A stretch of DNA of 41,914 bases from Pseudomonas huaxiensis (GCF_003231275.1 NZ_QKVL01000044.1:1-41914); one strand, 5' to 3'. Positions 7,330 to 15,938 are shown, numbered from the stretch's first letter. Numbers and translations are program-made. The notes: generated by a model not told the origin, from the letters alone.

Positions 7330-8250
7330 ATGACTATCACGACCCGTGGTGTGCATTCGATCGATCATTACGCGCTGTTTGTGCCCTCGCTGGCCGAGGC
7401 GCGCGCTTTCTTTACCTGCTTCGGTCTGGATGTTGACCAGACCCCGGACGGCCTCGAACTGCGGGCCGCCGATCAACACCGCTGGGCGCGGATACTGCTC
7501 GGCAAGGGCAAAAGCCTGGCCTACCTGAGCCTGAACTGTTTCGCCGAAGACTACGCCGCCCTGCGCGAGCAGGTCGAAGCCGCTGGTGGCCGGTTCGAAG
7601 CGGGCAACGGCGAGGGCTTCTGGTTCCGCGACCCTGACGGCAATCTGCTGCAAGTGAAGGTTGGCGCCAAGTCCATGCCCGATGGCAAGCGCCCACTGGG
7701 CTCGCCGGGAGCGGCCGTACGCGGCGTTTCCACCCGCGACGCGGTGACCCAGGTCCGCCCACGGCGCCTGTCCCATGTGCTGTTGTTCAGTCCCGACGTT
7801 CCCCGTGCCGTCGAATTCTATGGCCGCGGCCTGGGGCTGCGACTGTCCGATCATTCCCAGGACATCATTGCCTTCACCCACGCACCGCACGGCTGCGATC
7901 ACCACCTCGTGGCGTTCTGCAAGAGCACCGCCAAGGGCTTTCACCATGCTGCCTGGGAAGTTGACGGTGTCGACGATGTCGGCAACGGTGCCGAGCAGAT
8001 GGCCGGCGCCGGTTATCGGGAAGGGTGGGGCACCGGGCGGCATTGCCTGGGCTCGAACTACTTCCACTACATCCGCGATCCCTGGGGATCGTTCTGCGAG
8101 TACTCGGCGGACATGGATTACATCGACGCCGGCAGCCAGTGGCCGGCGGGTGACTTCCCCCCCGAGAACTCGTTGTACCTGTGGGGCCCCAGTGTCCCCG
8201 AGTACTTCATCCTCAACACCGATACGGACAGCGCGTCAGTAGAACGCTAG
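7330..8250 (+). CDS. Two-domain VOC-fold extradiol ring-cleavage dioxygenase
   Basis: This 306-residue protein has two vicinal-oxygen-chelate modules (about 8-115 and 146-262). The second carries the Fe(II) triad expected for type I extradiol dioxygenases: H149 in LSHVLLF, H206 (or 205) in KGFHHAAWEV, and E257 in PWGSFCEYS. H246 and Y248 in NYFHYIRDPWG fit the second-sphere histidine and tyrosine of BphC-like enzymes. It should cleave a catecholic ring meta to the hydroxyls using O2. The ATG at 7330 has GGGAGG upstream. The neighbouring hydroxylase and FAH enzyme fit hydroxylation, ring opening and product hydrolysis. The natural catechol is unknown. Confidence 0.88.
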   Translation: MTITTRGVHSIDHYALFVPSLAEARAFFTCFGLDVDQTPDGLELRAADQHRWARILLGKGKSLAYLSLNCFAEDYAALREQVEAAGGRFEAGNGEGFWFRDPDGNLLQVKVGAKSMPDGKRPLGSPGAAVRGVSTRDAVTQVRPRRLSHVLLFSPDVPRAVEFYGRGLGLRLSDHSQDIIAFTHAPHGCDHHLVAFCKSTAKGFHHAAWEVDGVDDVGNGAEQMAGAGYREGWGTGRHCLGSNYFHYIRDPWGSFCEYSADMDYIDAGSQWPAGDFPPENSLYLWGPSVPEYFILNTDTDSASVER

Positions 8251-8351
8251 CGCTCCAGCGACGCACGCAGCTCTTCGCCCCGGCACTTCCCTGGTTTTTC
8301 AGGGAGGCGGGGAGCGGCTTGCCCAAACCAACCCGGTTCAGGTCAGAACAG

Positions 8352-9983
8352 ATGAACGAAAACAACAAGATTCATGACGTCGCCATCGTCGGCTACGGTC
8401 CTGTCGGACAGACCCTCGCCATCCTCCTCGGCCGCATGGGCTACAGCGTTGCCGTGTACGAGCGCTGGCAATCCCTTTACCCGCTGCCGCGCGCGGTGTT
8501 CCACGATCACGAGATTCGCCGCGTGTTTCGCATGATGGGCCTGGAGGACGAGCTCAAGGACATTTCCCAGCCGTCGGCCTGCTATCAGTGGTTCAACGCC
8601 GACTGGAAAGTGCTGGTGGAGATCGACTGGTCCGCCGAGTCGATCAGTGATGGTCCCTTTGGCTACCTGTTCAACCAGCCGGCGCTGGAAGAGATTCTCG
8701 ACCGCCGGGCCAAGGCCATCGCTGACGTCGAGATCCATCAGGGCTGGGAACTGCTGGCGCTGAGTCAGGATGCCCAGGGCTGCGACCTGCACGTTCAGCG
8801 CACCCCGCGCAGCGGCGAGACCGAGACGGGCGAACAGCGCCAGGTGCGGGCCCGCTACGTGATCGGTGCCGACGGTGCCAACAGCCTGGTCCGCCGCCAG
8901 TGCGGCATCGACTGGCAGGACCTGGGTTTCCAGGAAGACTGGCTGGTGGTCGACCTGCAACCCAAGCCGGGCGTCGAACTGGATGTACCTGACATCGGTC
9001 AGTGGTGCAATCCGGCGCGGCCGACCACCATGGTCCCCGGTGGACCGGGTTACCGCCGTTGGGAGTTCATGCGTCTGCCCCACGAAACCCTGGAAGAGCT
9101 GCAAAACCTGGACAAGGTCTGGGAGCTGCTGGCGCCCTGGGTCACCCCGGACACCGCCACGCTGGTGCGCCATGCCGTCTATCAGTTCCGCTCGCGTATT
9201 GCCGAGACCTGGCGCCATGGCCGGGTGTTGCTGGCCGGCGACGCCGCGCACCTGATGCCACCGTTCATGGGCCAGGGCATGTGCTCGGGGATCCGCGATG
9301 CCTGGAACCTGTCCTGGCGCCTGGACCTGATCTTCAAAGGCCTGTGCGCCGACACCTTGCTGGACAGTTACACCCTGGAGCGCAAGCCGCAGATCCGCGC
9401 GGTGATCGACGCTTCGGTGGAAATGGGCAAGGTGGTCTGCGTGGCCGATCCGCAAAAAGCCGCCGAGCGCGACGCAGCATTCCTCGCCGGGGAAGTGCCG
9501 CCATTGCCGCCATTCCCGGGCCTTGTTGAGGGCGCGGTGTTCAAGGACCCGCGCACGGGCAGCGCACTGGGCATTGCCGGTACGTTGGGCGTGCATGGTG
9601 AAATCGAACATCAGGGGCGCAAGCAGCGCTTCGATGATGTCTTCGGCCACGGTTTCCACCTGCTGAGCATTGGCGACGATCCGCTGGCCGGCTTGAGCCC
9701 GGCACATCTGGCCTTGCTCGAGCATCTGCAGGTCAAGAGTGTGCGCCTCAGCCTCGACGGCGCGCCGGGCACCTGTCGCGACCTGTCGGGCAAGTACCAC
9801 CGCTTCCTCGCCGAAGCCGGATTGCAGTGCGTCGTGGTCCGCCCGGACTTTTACCTCTATGGCGGCGTGAGTGATCAGGCCGCGTTGCCGCAGTTGCTGG
9901 AGGCGCTGGGGCGCGATCTGCAGATCCAGCACGCCCGAGGCGCAGCCCCGCGGCCGAACCAGCCGCTCGCCGCGCAGGTGTAG
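8352..9983 (+). CDS. FAD-dependent aromatic hydroxylase (MhpA/PheA-like class A monooxygenase)
   Basis: From the ATG at 8352 this protein is 543 residues; longer in-frame starts fall inside the dioxygenase gene. It shows the FAD dinucleotide motif VAIVGYGPVGQTLAILLGR near residue 10, the DG motif VIGADGANSLVRR near 175, and the GD motif LLAGDAAHLMPPFMGQGM near 295. A C-terminal thioredoxin-like extension is typical of MhpA-type enzymes. It hydroxylates a phenolic substrate with NAD(P)H and O2, probably making the catechol used by the upstream dioxygenase gene product. The name MhpA would be too specific because the rest of the mhp pathway (hydratase, aldolase, dehydrogenase) is absent here. 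Confidence 0.9.
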   Translation: MNENNKIHDVAIVGYGPVGQTLAILLGRMGYSVAVYERWQSLYPLPRAVFHDHEIRRVFRMMGLEDELKDISQPSACYQWFNADWKVLVEIDWSAESISDGPFGYLFNQPALEEILDRRAKAIADVEIHQGWELLALSQDAQGCDLHVQRTPRSGETETGEQRQVRARYVIGADGANSLVRRQCGIDWQDLGFQEDWLVVDLQPKPGVELDVPDIGQWCNPARPTTMVPGGPGYRRWEFMRLPHETLEELQNLDKVWELLAPWVTPDTATLVRHAVYQFRSRIAETWRHGRVLLAGDAAHLMPPFMGQGMCSGIRDAWNLSWRLDLIFKGLCADTLLDSYTLERKPQIRAVIDASVEMGKVVCVADPQKAAERDAAFLAGEVPPLPPFPGLVEGAVFKDPRTGSALGIAGTLGVHGEIEHQGRKQRFDDVFGHGFHLLSIGDDPLAGLSPAHLALLEHLQVKSVRLSLDGAPGTCRDLSGKYHRFLAEAGLQCVVVRPDFYLYGGVSDQAALPQLLEALGRDLQIQHARGAAPRPNQPLAAQV

Positions 9984-9990
9984 GTCCCGC

Positions 9991-10017
9991 TGCCGCAGGG
10001 GCGTGGCCCCTGCGGCA
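9991..10017. terminator. Strong 12-bp hairpin between hydroxylase and barrel genes
   Basis: TGCCGCAGGGGC at 9991-10002 pairs perfectly with GCCCCTGCGGCA at 10006-10017 around a three-base loop, just after the hydroxylase stop codon. Only a weak T run (ACTTTCT) follows. It may be a partial terminator that reduces expression of the transport genes, or an mRNA 3' stabiliser. Confidence 0.55.
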
Positions 10018-10049
10018 ACTTTCTGAAAACAACAACAAGAGACAGATCG

Positions 10050-11402
10050 ATGCACAACATCAAGGTGAAAGCGCTTGGTGCGGTTCTGGCCGCCCTCGCG
10101 ATGGTGGAATGTCATGCGGCCGAGGCGCCGGCTGCGGGAGAGGGTGCCCTGTTCAAGGGGCTGTTCGGGGACAGTCTGGAGCGTGACTACGGCATCACCG
10201 TTTCCGGCCTGCTGGACATTGCCTACGTGCGCAACAACCGCTCCAGCCATGACGAACGCAAGGATGGCCTGAGCAACCTGCCCCTTACCGGCATGTCCGA
10301 CGAAGGCCTGGAGTGGGGCAGCCTGCACCTGTTCGTCGACAAGGCGCTCAACGGCACCTTCGTGCCGCGCATCACCCCGTTGCCCGGTCCCAAGCCCGAG
10401 GCGTTCGCCTTCGGGTTCACCTTCGAGGCCAACTACGGGCGCAATGCGCAGTTCGCCCGCACCTTCGGCTGGGACATGCACTGGAACATGAACGAGGACG
10501 ACAACGGCAAAGCGCAGAGGGACAAGGAGCGCTTCCTGGCGATCCCCAACATCGCCGCCACCGCCTATGTTCCCTATGGTTTGGGTTTCAACTTCATGGC
10601 CGGGGTGTTTGGCCCGGCGCTCGGTTACGAAATCCCTCCGAACGTCCGCCTGGCCCGCAACCCCTTTGCCAGCAAGACCTACGCCTTCGTCAGCGAACCG
10701 GGGACGGTCTCCGGGGTGCTGGTCGGCACCCGCCTGCTCGACGGCGACCCCGGCATCCTTGGCCTGGAGCTGGGCGTGGTACAGGGCTGGAACAACCTGC
10801 GCGATAACAACGATGGCAAGTCGCTGATGGGCGCGTTGCGCTGGCGTACGCCGGACATGAACACCTGGATCGACTACGAATTCATCGTCGGCGACGAACA
10901 GAACGACAGGGTCAGCGATGTCCAGGCGCCGACCTCACGCTTGATCGCCGACAGCGGCCAACTCAAGCAGCAGCACTCCCTCAATGGCTGGCACACGTTC
11001 GACGAGCGTTGGTCGATGGGCGCCGAGCTGGTCTACGGCCGTCAGGACGGTGATAGCAAGGCCTCGACCGTCGATGTGGTGACCGGCCCGGGCTTTGCAG
11101 GCGCCCATTGGTGGGGCGCAAATGCCGTACTGACCTACCAGTACCGCCCGGACCTGTCGTTCTCGGTTCGCGGCGAGCATTTCAGCGACCCGGACGGTTT
11201 CATCCTGTTCCCCACCAGCACCAGCCGCGGCGACTTCAACGCCCTCACCACCGGTCTGCGCTGGGATGTCAGCAGCAACCTCTCGCTGCGCCCGGAACTG
11301 CGTTACGACTGGTTCGACGCCCGCGGGCAGGACCGGCCCTACGGCAACGGTCGGGATCGCTCGCAACTGACCACCCTGATCGAAGCGCTGTTGTACTTCT
11401 GA
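10050..11402 (+). CDS. Outer-membrane beta-barrel protein (porin-like)
   Basis: This 450-residue protein has a signal peptide ending near VECHAAEA and many alternating amphipathic strands (for example WSMGAELVYGRQDG, LSFSVRGEHFSDPDG). It ends in a terminal phenylalanine after LIEALLYF, the usual C-terminal barrel signature. It resembles outer-membrane beta-barrel proteins of the BBP2/DUF1597 type more than trimeric general porins. It lies between the aromatic hydroxylase and the aromatic-acid MFS carrier genes, so it probably admits the aromatic substrate across the outer membrane. ACAAGAGACAG precedes the start. Barrel assignment is strong; the transported compound is inferred. Confidence 0.8.
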   Translation: MHNIKVKALGAVLAALAMVECHAAEAPAAGEGALFKGLFGDSLERDYGITVSGLLDIAYVRNNRSSHDERKDGLSNLPLTGMSDEGLEWGSLHLFVDKALNGTFVPRITPLPGPKPEAFAFGFTFEANYGRNAQFARTFGWDMHWNMNEDDNGKAQRDKERFLAIPNIAATAYVPYGLGFNFMAGVFGPALGYEIPPNVRLARNPFASKTYAFVSEPGTVSGVLVGTRLLDGDPGILGLELGVVQGWNNLRDNNDGKSLMGALRWRTPDMNTWIDYEFIVGDEQNDRVSDVQAPTSRLIADSGQLKQQHSLNGWHTFDERWSMGAELVYGRQDGDSKASTVDVVTGPGFAGAHWWGANAVLTYQYRPDLSFSVRGEHFSDPDGFILFPTSTSRGDFNALTTGLRWDVSSNLSLRPELRYDWFDARGQDRPYGNGRDRSQLTTLIEALLYF

Positions 11403-11432
11403 TCGCCCGCCACTGCCACGAGTACCCATGCC

Positions 11433-12683
11433 ATGCACAACAATGACAAGAAGTGGAATGCGCGTTACGAATACATGGCCGTCGCCATGCTTGCCCTGGG
11501 CTTTGGCCTGGTCGGCCTGGATCGCTTCATCATCCTGCCGCTGTTTCCGGTGATGATGGCGGACCTGCAACTGGACTATCAGGACCTCGGCAATATCTCG
11601 GCGGTCCTGGCCATCGCCTGGGGGATTTCCTCGATCTTCATGGGGCGCCTGTCCGACCGGATCGGCCGACGCAAAGTATTGATCCCGGCAGTGCTGCTGT
11701 TTTCCCTGCTGGCCGGTTTCTCCGGGTTGGCCAACGGGGTTGCCGCGTTGTTGCTGATCCGTGCGGTCATGGGGGTTTCCGAAGGGGCATTCACCCCGAC
11801 CGCCATCGCCGCCACGGCGGAATCCTCCCATCCCTCCCGGCGCGGGCTGAACATTGGCATTCAGCAAGCGTTCTTCCCGATCCTCGGCCTCGGCCTGGCG
11901 CCGATTCTAGCGACCCAGTTGCTGCTGGTGCTGCCTTCCTGGCGCTGGGTGTTCGTGGTGGTCTCGCTGCCGGGCTTCATCCTCGCCTGGTTCATGTACC
12001 GCTACCTGCGGGAAACCCGCGTGGCACCGGCCGCCACCCCGGTGGACGGCGCGGCGCAAGGTCGCTGGCTGGATGCGCTGCGCTATCGCAACGTGCCGCT
12101 GAACATCCTCGGCATGTTCTGCATGCTCACCAGCCTGTTCGTGCTGAGCGTGATGATGCCCAACTACCTCACCGACTACCTGCGTCTGGACCTGCAGCAG
12201 ATGGGCTTTGTCATGTCCGCCATCGGGCTGGGCGGCTTTATCGGTCAGTTGGTGCTGCCCGGCCTGTCCGATCGGATCGGGCGCAAGCCCGTGGTGCTGG
12301 GCAGCTTCGTCGCGACCGCGCTGTGCATCGGCCTGTTGATGCGCACCGGTGCCGAGCCGCTGACCCTGTTCGTGCTGCTGTTCCTGACGACCTTCTTCAA
12401 CTTCAGCATGATTTGCATGACCGTCGGGCCGATCACCAGCGAGTCGGTGCCGCTGCCACTGGTGTCCACCGCCACCGGGTTGGTCGTGGGCATCGGCGAG
12501 GTGTTCGGAGGGGGTGTGGCGCCGGCCCTGGCCGGGTTCATCGCGCAGCAGCATGGCATCCAGTACACCCTTTACCTGGCGCTGGGCGGGGCAGTGCTCG
12601 GGCTGCTCGTCGCCAGCATGCTTCGCGAGACCGCCCCGGCGCGGCGTGCCACGCCGGCCAGCCAGGCGGGAGATACGGCCTGA
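11433..12683 (+). CDS. MFS transporter, aromatic acid/H+ symporter-like
   Basis: This 416-residue protein is predicted to have 12 membrane segments. MFS motif A appears as GRLSDRIGRRKVL after segment 2 and is echoed in the second half as GLSDRIGRKPVVL. An acidic residue in the first membrane helix (LDRFIILPLFP) recalls the AAHS group that imports aromatic acids such as hydroxybenzoates. It is the last gene of the aromatic module, 30 bp after the barrel gene, and a 9-bp stem follows it. A function in inner-membrane uptake of the substrate of the flavin hydroxylase fits the context. Sugar or organic-acid transport is not excluded. Confidence 0.88.
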   Translation: MHNNDKKWNARYEYMAVAMLALGFGLVGLDRFIILPLFPVMMADLQLDYQDLGNISAVLAIAWGISSIFMGRLSDRIGRRKVLIPAVLLFSLLAGFSGLANGVAALLLIRAVMGVSEGAFTPTAIAATAESSHPSRRGLNIGIQQAFFPILGLGLAPILATQLLLVLPSWRWVFVVVSLPGFILAWFMYRYLRETRVAPAATPVDGAAQGRWLDALRYRNVPLNILGMFCMLTSLFVLSVMMPNYLTDYLRLDLQQMGFVMSAIGLGGFIGQLVLPGLSDRIGRKPVVLGSFVATALCIGLLMRTGAEPLTLFVLLFLTTFFNFSMICMTVGPITSESVPLPLVSTATGLVVGIGEVFGGGVAPALAGFIAQQHGIQYTLYLALGGAVLGLLVASMLRETAPARRATPASQAGDTA

Positions 12684-12723
12684 CTCCTGATTGTTGGTTG
12701 CGCTGACTGGACGTCGGCATGAG

Positions 12724-12748
12724 CAGGCCAGGTTCATCGCCTGGCCTG
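12724..12748. terminator. Hairpin after the MFS gene
   Basis: CAGGCCAGG at 12724-12732 pairs exactly with CCTGGCCTG at 12740-12748 around a seven-base loop, 41 bp after the MFS stop. A proper T tract is missing, so termination is plausible but weakly supported. Confidence 0.45.
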
Positions 12749-12887
12749 GTTATCGTCATGCGCCGGATGCGCATGCCGTCGCGGGTGCTACCCGCACCTT
12801 GTGGCGTCTTCCCCCCTACGGAGTTCGGCGGCGTCGGTCACGAGCCGGCGCTGTCCGCTCTTCATTTCGTTTTTCAGGGTTCTGCAC

Positions 12888-13004
12888 ATGCTGTTTCTGC
12901 GTAATTTCAACCTCGCCACCCGTTCTGCATTGGGCTTCGGCCTTGTCGGTGGATTGGTTCTGATGCTCGGGCTGTGTGAGGTGGTCGGGATTTTCCGGTT
13001 CTAG
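12888..13004 (+). pseudogene. Truncated N-terminus of a methyl-accepting chemotaxis protein
   Basis: A 38-codon reading frame begins MLFLRNFNLATRSALGFGLV and runs into a hydrophobic stretch. This is the start of many Pseudomonas chemotaxis receptors: a short basic N-terminus, then the first membrane helix. It stops at TAG after GIFRF, so the periplasmic sensor, HAMP and signalling domains are all missing. The next gene starts only 71 bp later. A weak AGGG lies upstream of the ATG. I read it as a remnant left by a deletion that removed a receptor gene, possibly the one that sensed the aromatic substrate of the module to the left. A tiny membrane peptide is the alternative. Confidence 0.6.
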
Positions 13005-13074
13005 CAGTTGTGAAACCATGGGGCGAGCTGCCTTGCTCTCCAGCCCACCTTTGATAATCCAATGGAGTCTGTTC

Positions 13075-14034
13075 ATGAAAGCCGCCATCGTTCACGCCTT
13101 CGACCAACCGCCGCGCTACGGCGAGATCGAAGCCCCGCACGCCGCGCCCGGTGAAGTCCTGGTGCGTGTTCGTGCCGCCGCGCTCAGTCAACTGGTGCGT
13201 GCCCAGGCCAGTGGCAAGCACTACAGCAGCGGCAAGACGCTGCCGTTCGTGCCCGGCGCCGATGGCGTCGGCCTGCTTGAAGACGGCCGCCGCGTGTACT
13301 TCGCCTTTCCCCGTGCGCCCATTGGCGCAATGGCCGAGACCGTGGCCGTGGATGCGCGCAATTGCGTGCCTGTGCCGGATGACATCGACGACATCACCGC
13401 CGCCGCGATCGCCAACCCTGGCATGTCGTCCTGGGCGGCCCTGCAGGCACGCGCGGGCTTCAAGCCGGGCGAGCGGGTGTTGATCAACGGCGCTGCCGGC
13501 ACGTCCGGGCGGCTGGCGATCCAGGTGGCCCGGCACCTGGGCGCCTCGCGGATCGTGGCGACCGCGCGTAACCCGGCGGTGGAGGCAGAACTGCGCGAAC
13601 TCGGCGCCGACGACTTCATTCTCCTGGACCAGCCGGCCGACCAACTGACCGCTGCGTTTCGTGAGGAAATCCAGGGCAGGGGGATCGAAGTCGTACTCGA
13701 CTACCTTTGGGGGCAACCGGCGGCCTGCATTCTCGACGCGTTGCTCGGCCACGGTGGTGGCGGTGCTGCGCCGCGCCTGCGCTTCGTCAACATCGGCGCG
13801 CTGGCGGGGGCAACCTTGCCGATGAGTCCGGGCGTGTTGCGCAGCTCCGGGCTGGAAATGCTGGGCTGTGGTCTGGGAAGTGTCTCCAACGAAGACCTTG
13901 TAAAGATCGTTGGGCAATTGCTCCGGGCGATCAAGCCAGCGAATCTGCACGTCGAGGCCGAGGCCGTTCCTTTGAGCGAAGTCGAATCGACTTGGCAGCG
14001 CAGTGCTGCGGAACGGATTGTGTTCACTGTTTAA
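13075..14034 (+). CDS. Zinc-independent MDR-family quinone/alkene oxidoreductase
   Basis: This 319-residue medium-chain dehydrogenase/reductase starts at the ATG at 13075 behind AATGGAG. It has an N-terminal GroES-like domain (KAAIVHAF, APGEVLVRVRAAALSQLVRA, PGADGVG) and a Rossmann domain with INGAAGTSGRLAIQVARHLGA near residue 140. The usual catalytic and structural zinc cysteines of alcohol dehydrogenases are absent, so it is probably an NADPH-dependent quinone or enone reductase. It stands alone between the aromatic module and the ars genes. Its physiological substrate is unknown. Confidence 0.88.
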   Translation: MKAAIVHAFDQPPRYGEIEAPHAAPGEVLVRVRAAALSQLVRAQASGKHYSSGKTLPFVPGADGVGLLEDGRRVYFAFPRAPIGAMAETVAVDARNCVPVPDDIDDITAAAIANPGMSSWAALQARAGFKPGERVLINGAAGTSGRLAIQVARHLGASRIVATARNPAVEAELRELGADDFILLDQPADQLTAAFREEIQGRGIEVVLDYLWGQPAACILDALLGHGGGGAAPRLRFVNIGALAGATLPMSPGVLRSSGLEMLGCGLGSVSNEDLVKIVGQLLRAIKPANLHVEAEAVPLSEVESTWQRSAAERIVFTV

Positions 14035-14102
14035 GTGGGGCAGGGCGATACCCGGTTTCCTGTCACGGAGAAGGCATGAGGTGCTAATTATCTGCTTTAC
14101 CG

Positions 14103-14122
14103 TATATGCGATTAGGCATATA
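14103..14122. promoter_or_regulatory. Inverted repeat upstream of arsR, probable ArsR operator
   Basis: TATATGC and GCATATA form an exact 7-bp inverted repeat with a 6-bp spacer, 47 bp upstream of the preferred arsR start. ArsR repressors bind short AT-rich dyads overlapping their own promoter, so autoregulation released by arsenite is likely. The dyad is seen; binding is inferred. Confidence 0.6.
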
Positions 14123-14169
14123 TTCGCGTTTCCAGATATTTCGCACCCATGCATTGCCCTGGAACCCAC

Positions 14170-14526
14170 ATGCAGGAAACTTTGACACCCCCCGTCGTTT
14201 TCAAGTGCCTGGCTGACGAAACCCGAGCCCGGATGACCTTGCTGATCGCCCGTGAAGGTGAGCTTTGCGTTTGTGAACTCACCTGCGCGCTGGACCTGAG
14301 CCAGCCGAAAATTTCCCGGCACCTGGCTCAACTGCGCGAAGCCGGCATCCTCATGGACCGGCGCCAGGGGCAATGGGTCTATTACCGCCTCAACCCGTCC
14401 CTGCCGGAATGGGTGCAGGTGATGCTCAAGAGCGTTGTCGATACCAACACGCAATGGTTGAGCCCCGATGCGCTGCGCCTCGCTGAAATGGGCGCGCGAC
14501 CACAAAGCCCGGCGGCCTGTGCTTGA
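14170..14526 (+). CDS. arsR: ArsR arsenite-responsive repressor
   Basis: This 118-residue winged-helix repressor has the arsenic-binding motif ELCVCEL, with cysteines 33 and 35 at the start of the recognition region. A third cysteine, C39, lies nearby, and the DNA-reading helix is LDLSQPKISRHLAQLREAGI. This places it with classical metalloid-sensing ArsR proteins, which leave DNA when As(III) or Sb(III) binds. A second ATG at 14149 in frame would add seven residues. It heads the arsC/arsH run, and a likely operator lies just upstream. Only about 100 bp separate it from arsC, with no pump gene between, which is unusual. Confidence 0.93.
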   Translation: MQETLTPPVVFKCLADETRARMTLLIAREGELCVCELTCALDLSQPKISRHLAQLREAGILMDRRQGQWVYYRLNPSLPEWVQVMLKSVVDTNTQWLSPDALRLAEMGARPQSPAACA

Positions 14527-14572
14527 TCCTTTTCTTCGCTTGTTGAGTTGAAACCACGCTGATCGCATTGGT

Positions 14573-14594
14573 ACGGCGTTGATCCCGACGCCGT
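14573..14594. other. Small hairpin between arsR and arsC
   Basis: ACGGCGT at 14573-14579 pairs with ACGCCGT at 14588-14594, followed by TTTCC. It may attenuate read-through from arsR or mark the junction where a pump gene is missing. It is too short to be sure. Confidence 0.35.
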
Positions 14595-14627
14595 TTTCCG
14601 CTTGAGCTTTTGACCCGGAGATACCTG

Positions 14628-15098
14628 ATGAACGTCTTGTTCATGTGCACCCACAACAGTTGCCGCAGCATCCTGTCCGAAGCGCTGTTCAATCACCTGG
14701 CCCCCAAGGGGATGCACGCTGTGAGCTCGGGCAGCTTCCCCAGTGGCAAGGTCAATGAGCGGGCACTGAAGACCCTGGAAGCCGCCAGCATCTCGACCGC
14801 GGGCCTGTCGAGCAAAGCATCGGACGCTTTCGAAAGTGCTCCCCCAGACATCGTCATCACTGTGTGCGACCGCGCTGCCGGCGAGGCCTGCCCGATTTTC
14901 TTCGGCCCGTCGCTCAAGGCCCATTGGGGCCTGGTCGACCCTTCGGCGGTCACCGGGAGCGAAGAGCAAATCGAAGCAGCCTTCCACACCACACTGGCAA
15001 AGATCGATGAGCGCGTGCGCGCCTTTATTGCGCTGCCTTTCCCGCAACTGAGCCAGGACGAGCTGAAAGCCGAACTTGCCCGCATTGGCGCGCTGTAA
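14628..15098 (+). CDS. arsC: Arsenate reductase, thioredoxin-linked LMW-phosphatase type
   Basis: This 156-residue protein begins MNVLFMCTHNSCRS. C7 and R13 form the CX5R phosphate/arsenate loop of the low-molecular-weight tyrosine-phosphatase fold. Two more cysteines, C80 and C88 in VCDRAAGEACP, can form the disulfide relay used in thioredoxin-coupled reduction of As(V) to As(III). The ATG at 14628 follows CCCGGAGATACC. It lies between arsR and arsH. Since its product is the more toxic arsenite, a pump is normally encoded beside it but is not found here. Confidence 0.93.
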   Translation: MNVLFMCTHNSCRSILSEALFNHLAPKGMHAVSSGSFPSGKVNERALKTLEAASISTAGLSSKASDAFESAPPDIVITVCDRAAGEACPIFFGPSLKAHWGLVDPSAVTGSEEQIEAAFHTTLAKIDERVRAFIALPFPQLSQDELKAELARIGAL

Positions 15099-15121
15099 GC
15101 CCTGGATCAATGGAGACCGAA

Positions 15122-15835
15122 ATGAACGACAACCTGCCAAATATTCAGCCAGACCTGATCGACCTGCCGTCGCTGGAGCGGCTGGAACCGAAGGATCCTT
15201 CCACGCACAAACCGCGCATCCTGCTGCTGTACGGATCGACCCGCGAGCGTTCATTCAGCCGCTTGATGGTCCAGGAAGCCGCGCGGCTGCTGGAGGCGTT
15301 CGGCGCTGAAACCCGGATCTTCGATCCTTCGGGGTTGCCGCTGCCGGATGACGCTCCGGATTCCCACGAAAAGGTGCGTGAGTTGCGCGAACTGATGCAG
15401 TGGTCCGAGGGCCAGGTGTGGTGTTCGCCCGAGCGTCACGGCTCGATGAGCGCAGTCTTCAAGGCGCAGATCGACTGGGTGCCACTGGCCATGGGCGCGG
15501 TTCGGCCAAGCCAGGGCAAGACCCTGGCGGTGCTGCAGGTGTGTGGTGGCTCGCAGTCGTTCAACGTGGTCAACCAACTGCGGGTGCTGGGCCGCTGGAT
15601 GCGCATGTTCACCATCCCCAACCAGTCCTCGGTACCGAAGGCGTTTCTGGAGTTCGACGACGCCGGCCGGATGAAGCCGTCATCCTTCTACGACCGTCTG
15701 GTCGATGTGATGGAAGAGCTGACCAAGTTCACGCTGCTGCTGCGCGATCGCCAGGATTACCTGGTGGACCGCTACTCCGAGCGCAAGGAGTCGGCGGAGG
15801 AACTGTCCACGCGGGTCAACCTTCGCTCCATTTGA
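15122..15835 (+). CDS. arsH: ArsH organoarsenical/NADPH-dependent FMN oxidoreductase
   Basis: This 237-residue flavodoxin-like protein has the FMN phosphate-binding run LLYGSTRERSFSRLMVQEA near residues 38-56 and the ArsH-typical segment CSPERHGSMSAVFKAQIDW. ArsH oxidises trivalent methyl- and aryl-arsenicals to less toxic pentavalent forms and reduces quinones with NADPH. I prefer the ATG at 15122 because GGAGACCGAA sits at ribosome-binding distance; the ATG at 15110 would add four residues. It follows arsC by 23 bp and is probably in the same transcript. Confidence 0.92.
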   Translation: MNDNLPNIQPDLIDLPSLERLEPKDPSTHKPRILLLYGSTRERSFSRLMVQEAARLLEAFGAETRIFDPSGLPLPDDAPDSHEKVRELRELMQWSEGQVWCSPERHGSMSAVFKAQIDWVPLAMGAVRPSQGKTLAVLQVCGGSQSFNVVNQLRVLGRWMRMFTIPNQSSVPKAFLEFDDAGRMKPSSFYDRLVDVMEELTKFTLLLRDRQDYLVDRYSERKESAEELSTRVNLRSI

Positions 15836-15938
15836 CTGAAGCGATCCAGGCCAGTGCTCAACACGGCGATCTCATTCTTGACCTCACCGTGCACGAACCA
15901 GAAGATGCCTCCCTTCCAACGGTGCAGCCGGAGCTCGC

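Noticed and set aside
8343..10481. A 712-codon open frame on the minus strand opposite the aromatic hydroxylase
   Set aside because: It is antisense to a gene with clear FAD motifs and follows from high GC at third positions. Its translation is low-complexity and matches no family.
12907..14568. A 553-codon minus-strand open frame across the quinone oxidoreductase and arsR genes
   Set aside because: It spans two convincing genes on the other strand and has no ribosome-binding site or recognisable motif.
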